Below are positions 61,859 through 64,000 of a stretch of 64,000 nucleotides of DNA, piece by piece. The number at the start of each line of letters is the position of its first letter. Position 1 is the first letter of the stretch. This stretch comes from Thermocrinis minervae (lineage in GTDB: Bacteria > Aquificota > Aquificia > Aquificales > Aquificaceae), in assembly GCF_900142435.1 (NCBI RefSeq), contig NZ_LT670846.1, positions 1,144,750 to 1,208,749 of the forward strand, in the 5' to 3' direction. Under the pieces are notes generated by a model that did not search any database, was not told the DNA's origin, and was given only the letters and a program-made list of their open reading frames with translations. Made by a program: the position numbers and the translations under genes.

Positions 61859-62941
61859 AAATTCCCGATGGCTCAAAGGTGTTCTAAAGCCTTGCGGTGA
61901 GAAGTGTGTCCTTACACCTTCAAAAAGCTTTATAAACTTATCCATGGGTGGCATCTGGTGTATGTAGAAAGCCTTTGCTATACGGTCCACCGTGTAAAAG
62001 CCCAGAGAGTTTATACTGCTCTCCTCCCTTATAGTCCTCAGGAGCTTTACAGTCTCAGGAGCAAGCTCTACCTTTCCCCTGTTTATCCAAAGGTCTTCTA
62101 CTAGCTCCCTGTCGTAGAGCTCTCCCAGCCACATGGGCCCTGCTACATGTAGCCTCTCCCCACAGTGAGGACATACGGACCTTATGCTTTCAAGGTTGAC
62201 ACCTTCCCTGTAGAGACAAAAGCTACAGTACAGGAGATAACCTATCCTGCTTAAAAGCTCGTCCACTCTTTTGGCTCCTAGATCCTTCCTAAAGAATACT
62301 CTCATATGATGTCTGTAAGAATAGGAGAATATAGGTTTGAAGGCATACTCATGCTTTGCTCCTTCTTCTACAACCTTCTTTATAAGGATCCTAAGACCTA
62401 TCTCGTGGTAAAATTCAGCCTCAAGCAAAGGTTTGCTTGCATACTTCCTTATGCATGCCTTGGGATGTGTACCAGAGAGGGCTGAGGTGTCCGTTGCCGT
62501 TACTGCCAACACACCGTGTCTCTTTACAGGAAAGAGAAAGCTCTCCAAAAAGGGAACTGGAGAACCAAAGGGATCAAGGTCTAGGTAGTCTAAGTCCCTA
62601 AGTCTCCTGGCAAAGATTACAGCATCCTCCGAATAGATCTCTACCCTCTCAGAATCCAGATGGTTGAGCTTCAAAAACTCCATAAACTTCTGGACAGCCT
62701 GGGGCTTAGAGTCGTTGTAGACCACAATCTTGACATTTTCTAACTCTTTCAGGGCTCTTATAAGCCTAACACCCGTGGCTCCAAGCAAGTCCGCAACCTT
62801 TATAGAGTCTCCTAGGGTGCTCATGATGAGCAAGCTTATGTCCCTGTTTAGCCTCATATGAGGGTTGTAGAAGACTTCTAGCTTGGAGCTTATAAGCGGT
62901 GCAGTCTCTATATCCAGAAGGGCCTTACCCTCCCTTATCAT
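61835..62941 (-). CDS. trm1: tRNA (guanine26-N2)-dimethyltransferase Trm1
   Basis: Trm1 methylates G26 of tRNA. It is almost confined to archaea and eukaryotes, with Aquifex aeolicus the known bacterial case, where it also acts on G27. The 368 residues include VADLLGATGVRLIRAL (SAM site), YLDLDPFGSPVPFLES (catalytic DPFGS), AVTATDTSALSGTHP and a C-terminal zinc-like CSFC and CPHCG set. It overlaps hemE by 4 bases. Confidence 0.94.
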   Translation of the reverse strand: MIREGKALLDIETAPLISSKLEVFYNPHMRLNRDISLLIMSTLGDSIKVADLLGATGVRLIRALKELENVKIVVYNDSKPQAVQKFMEFLKLNHLDSERVEIYSEDAVIFARRLRDLDYLDLDPFGSPVPFLESFLFPVKRHGVLAVTATDTSALSGTHPKACIRKYASKPLLEAEFYHEIGLRILIKKVVEEGAKHEYAFKPIFSYSYRHHMRVFFRKDLGAKRVDELLSRIGYLLYCSFCLYREGVNLESIRSVCPHCGERLHVAGPMWLGELYDRELVEDLWINRGKVELAPETVKLLRTIREESSINSLGFYTVDRIAKAFYIHQMPPMDKFIKLFEGVRTHFSPQGFRTPLSHREFLERLCKL

Positions 62942-63939
62942 GCTATCCTGTAGGATTTGACTACTTGCACAAGGTATTTTACCTTCTCCAGTTCCATGTC
63001 TGGCATAAGCCCATGACCCAAGTTAAACACGTAGCGTGTCTTCCTGGGTATACATCTGAGTAAGTCTAGAGTTTTCCTACGAATGGTTTCCAAGTCTGCA
63101 TAGAGTACGTAAGGATCAAGGTTTCCCTGAAAGGCATGAGAATAGACTTCCATGCTCTCCACTATATCCACAGTCCAGTCCACAGAGATACAATCTGCTG
63201 GAAGATCTTTGAGGGCTTTGAGAAAGGAGCCAGAACCTCTGAAGAAGTAGATGACCGGGACGTTAAACTCCTTTATGGACTTTATAAAGTCCTTGAGGTA
63301 AACGTTAGCATAGTCCTCAAAGTCCTCATAAGATAGGTGCAGAACCCAGCTATCGAAAACCTGGATTAGATCTACACCTGCGAGGATCTGCCCCTTTACA
63401 TACTCCACAAGGTTCTCCACCAACAGTCCAAGTGCCTGTTTACACTCACCAGACCAGAGACACAGCTTTGTATTCCTTAGACCCTTATGAGGACTACCAT
63501 CCAGCATATACGAAAGGAGAGTAAAGGGACCACCGCAGAACCCTATTACAGGTACCTCACTCTGGGAAGCTTTTACACCCCTTATTATCTCAAGCACAAA
63601 AGAAGTGTCCTCATAGCTTATCCTTTTCAGACTCTTAAAATTCCCATCCCAGTAAAGCTTTGGACCCTCTCCTTCTTCAAACCTAACTTCCACACCCATA
63701 GGCTCCAAGGGGACGAGTATGTCGGAGAAGATGATAAGAGCGTCAACCTCTAGTAGTTCAAGGGGTAAAAGAGAGGCCTTTACCGAAAGATCTACGTTCT
63801 TGTAGAAGCTCACAAAATCCCGTTCTTTCTCCCTGAGCTCCCTGTACTGGGGCATATACCTGCCAGCCTGGCGCATAAGCCATACAGGGAAACGATCTAT
63901 CTTCTCTCCGCGGATACTCCTTAGGATAAGGTCGTTCAT
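62938..63939 (-). CDS. hemE: Uroporphyrinogen decarboxylase
   Basis: It removes four carboxyls from uroporphyrinogen III in haem synthesis. The 333 residues start with RFPVWLMRQAGRYMPQYRELR (substrate RQAGRY motif) and contain IIFSDILVPLEPMG, GFCGGPFTLLSYML and FNLGHGLMPD. TAAAAT (63954-63949 minus) lies 9 bases before the ATG, and no Shine-Dalgarno sequence is present. Confidence 0.96.
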   Translation of the reverse strand: MNDLILRSIRGEKIDRFPVWLMRQAGRYMPQYRELREKERDFVSFYKNVDLSVKASLLPLELLEVDALIIFSDILVPLEPMGVEVRFEEGEGPKLYWDGNFKSLKRISYEDTSFVLEIIRGVKASQSEVPVIGFCGGPFTLLSYMLDGSPHKGLRNTKLCLWSGECKQALGLLVENLVEYVKGQILAGVDLIQVFDSWVLHLSYEDFEDYANVYLKDFIKSIKEFNVPVIYFFRGSGSFLKALKDLPADCISVDWTVDIVESMEVYSHAFQGNLDPYVLYADLETIRRKTLDLLRCIPRKTRYVFNLGHGLMPDMELEKVKYLVQVVKSYRIA

Positions 63940-63973
63940 TCTGTGAATATTTTACCAATTAAAATTAAACACC
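63940..63973. promoter_or_regulatory. Divergent promoters, hemE / right-edge gene
   Basis: The minus strand has TAAAAT at 63954-63949 (9 bases before hemE). The plus strand has TAAAAT at 63960-63965 (8 bases before ATG 63974). Neither side has a Shine-Dalgarno sequence in the 34-base gap. Confidence 0.55.
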
Positions 63974-64000
63974 ATGCATTTAAACAAAGAAAAGCTTATC
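63974..64000 (+). CDS. Start of a gene cut by the right edge
   Basis: Nine codons are visible (MHLNKEKLI), beginning 8 bases after a TAAAAT hexamer in the same geometry as other unit heads here. The product cannot be identified. The promoter-like hexamer is the only support that this is a real start. Confidence 0.45.

Overview
The window is chromosomal DNA of a thermophilic bacterium of the Aquificaceae, probably near Hydrogenobacter or Thermocrinis. This is inferred from gene content, since no database search could be run. The evidence is a stand-alone MnmC2 tRNA methyltransferase, a separate C-terminal half of carbamoyl-phosphate synthetase (CarB2), a bacterial Trm1, a THEP1 NTPase, an archaeal-type fructose bisphosphate aldolase/phosphatase, a Sox thiosulfate-oxidation cluster and flagellar genes. 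Genes are packed tightly. No gap exceeds about 120 bases, many neighbours overlap by ATGA-type junctions, and convergent genes overlap by up to 84 bases. No insertion sequence, prophage, CRISPR array or rRNA gene was seen.

Layout. 1-1.3 kb: nuoF (cut by the left edge) and nuoE, complex I. 1.4-4.3 kb: gmk, rpoZ, a CopD-like membrane protein and a lytic transglycosylase. 4.3-6.1 kb (minus): ddl, acpS and an unusual HTH-NosL-like regulator. 6.1-11.8 kb: one small unknown gene, then minus-strand nusB, ribH, panC, trpA, mnmC2, tsaB and gatA. 11.9-15.6 kb: rlpA, hisS, hisZ and an M23 peptidase. 15.7-24 kb: nrdA, an amino acid permease, a PsiE-like protein, PBP2, a second RlpA, a slipin and a DUF58 protein. 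24-31 kb: pheA, an unknown gene, thiO, mazG, a QueH with an extra C-terminal domain, an EAL protein, a polyprenyl-type GT2, a YaaA-like protein and recR. 31-36.7 kb: flhA, flhF, flhG and trpE. 36.7-42.5 kb: pyrD and a four-gene glycoconjugate cluster (GT2, DUF2334 deacetylase, PHP-GT4 fusion, GT4). 42.6-48 kb: soxW-like, soxY, soxZ, soxA, soxX, soxB and a tandem DUF302 protein. 48-52 kb: lipA, a UbiA-type prenyltransferase, FBP aldolase/phosphatase, a ParB-like protein and tRNA-Gly(CCC). 52-64 kb: murI, a DUF4416 protein, purA, hflX, hfq, aroK, ccsA, a DnaC-like ATPase, DUF554, a glycosyltransferase-like protein, carB2, THEP1, trm1, hemE and the first codons of a gene leaving the right edge.

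Physiology. The Sox proteins oxidise thiosulfate in the periplasm. soxCD is absent from this window, and the c-type haems of SoxA and SoxX need a cytochrome c assembly system such as CcsA. Complex I, the UbiA/MqnP-like quinone enzyme and hemE supply respiratory components. FBP aldolase/phosphatase fits gluconeogenesis in an autotroph. Biosynthetic genes (trpA, trpE, pheA, hisZ, pyrD, carB2) are scattered singly, not grouped by pathway.

The most striking structural signal is promoter geometry. About twenty transcription units have a TATAAT-like hexamer 6-9 bases before the start codon, with no Shine-Dalgarno sequence. This predicts leaderless mRNAs at operon heads, while many genes inside operons carry GGAGG sites. 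Several divergent gene pairs are separated by only 17-27 bases that hold both -10 boxes, and two of these gaps are perfect inverted repeats. The best candidates for undescribed biology are these compact divergent promoters and operators, the PHP-GT4 glycolipid-type cluster, the HTH-NosL fusion, the QueH fused to a decayed M28-like domain, and the Sox-linked tandem DUF302 protein.
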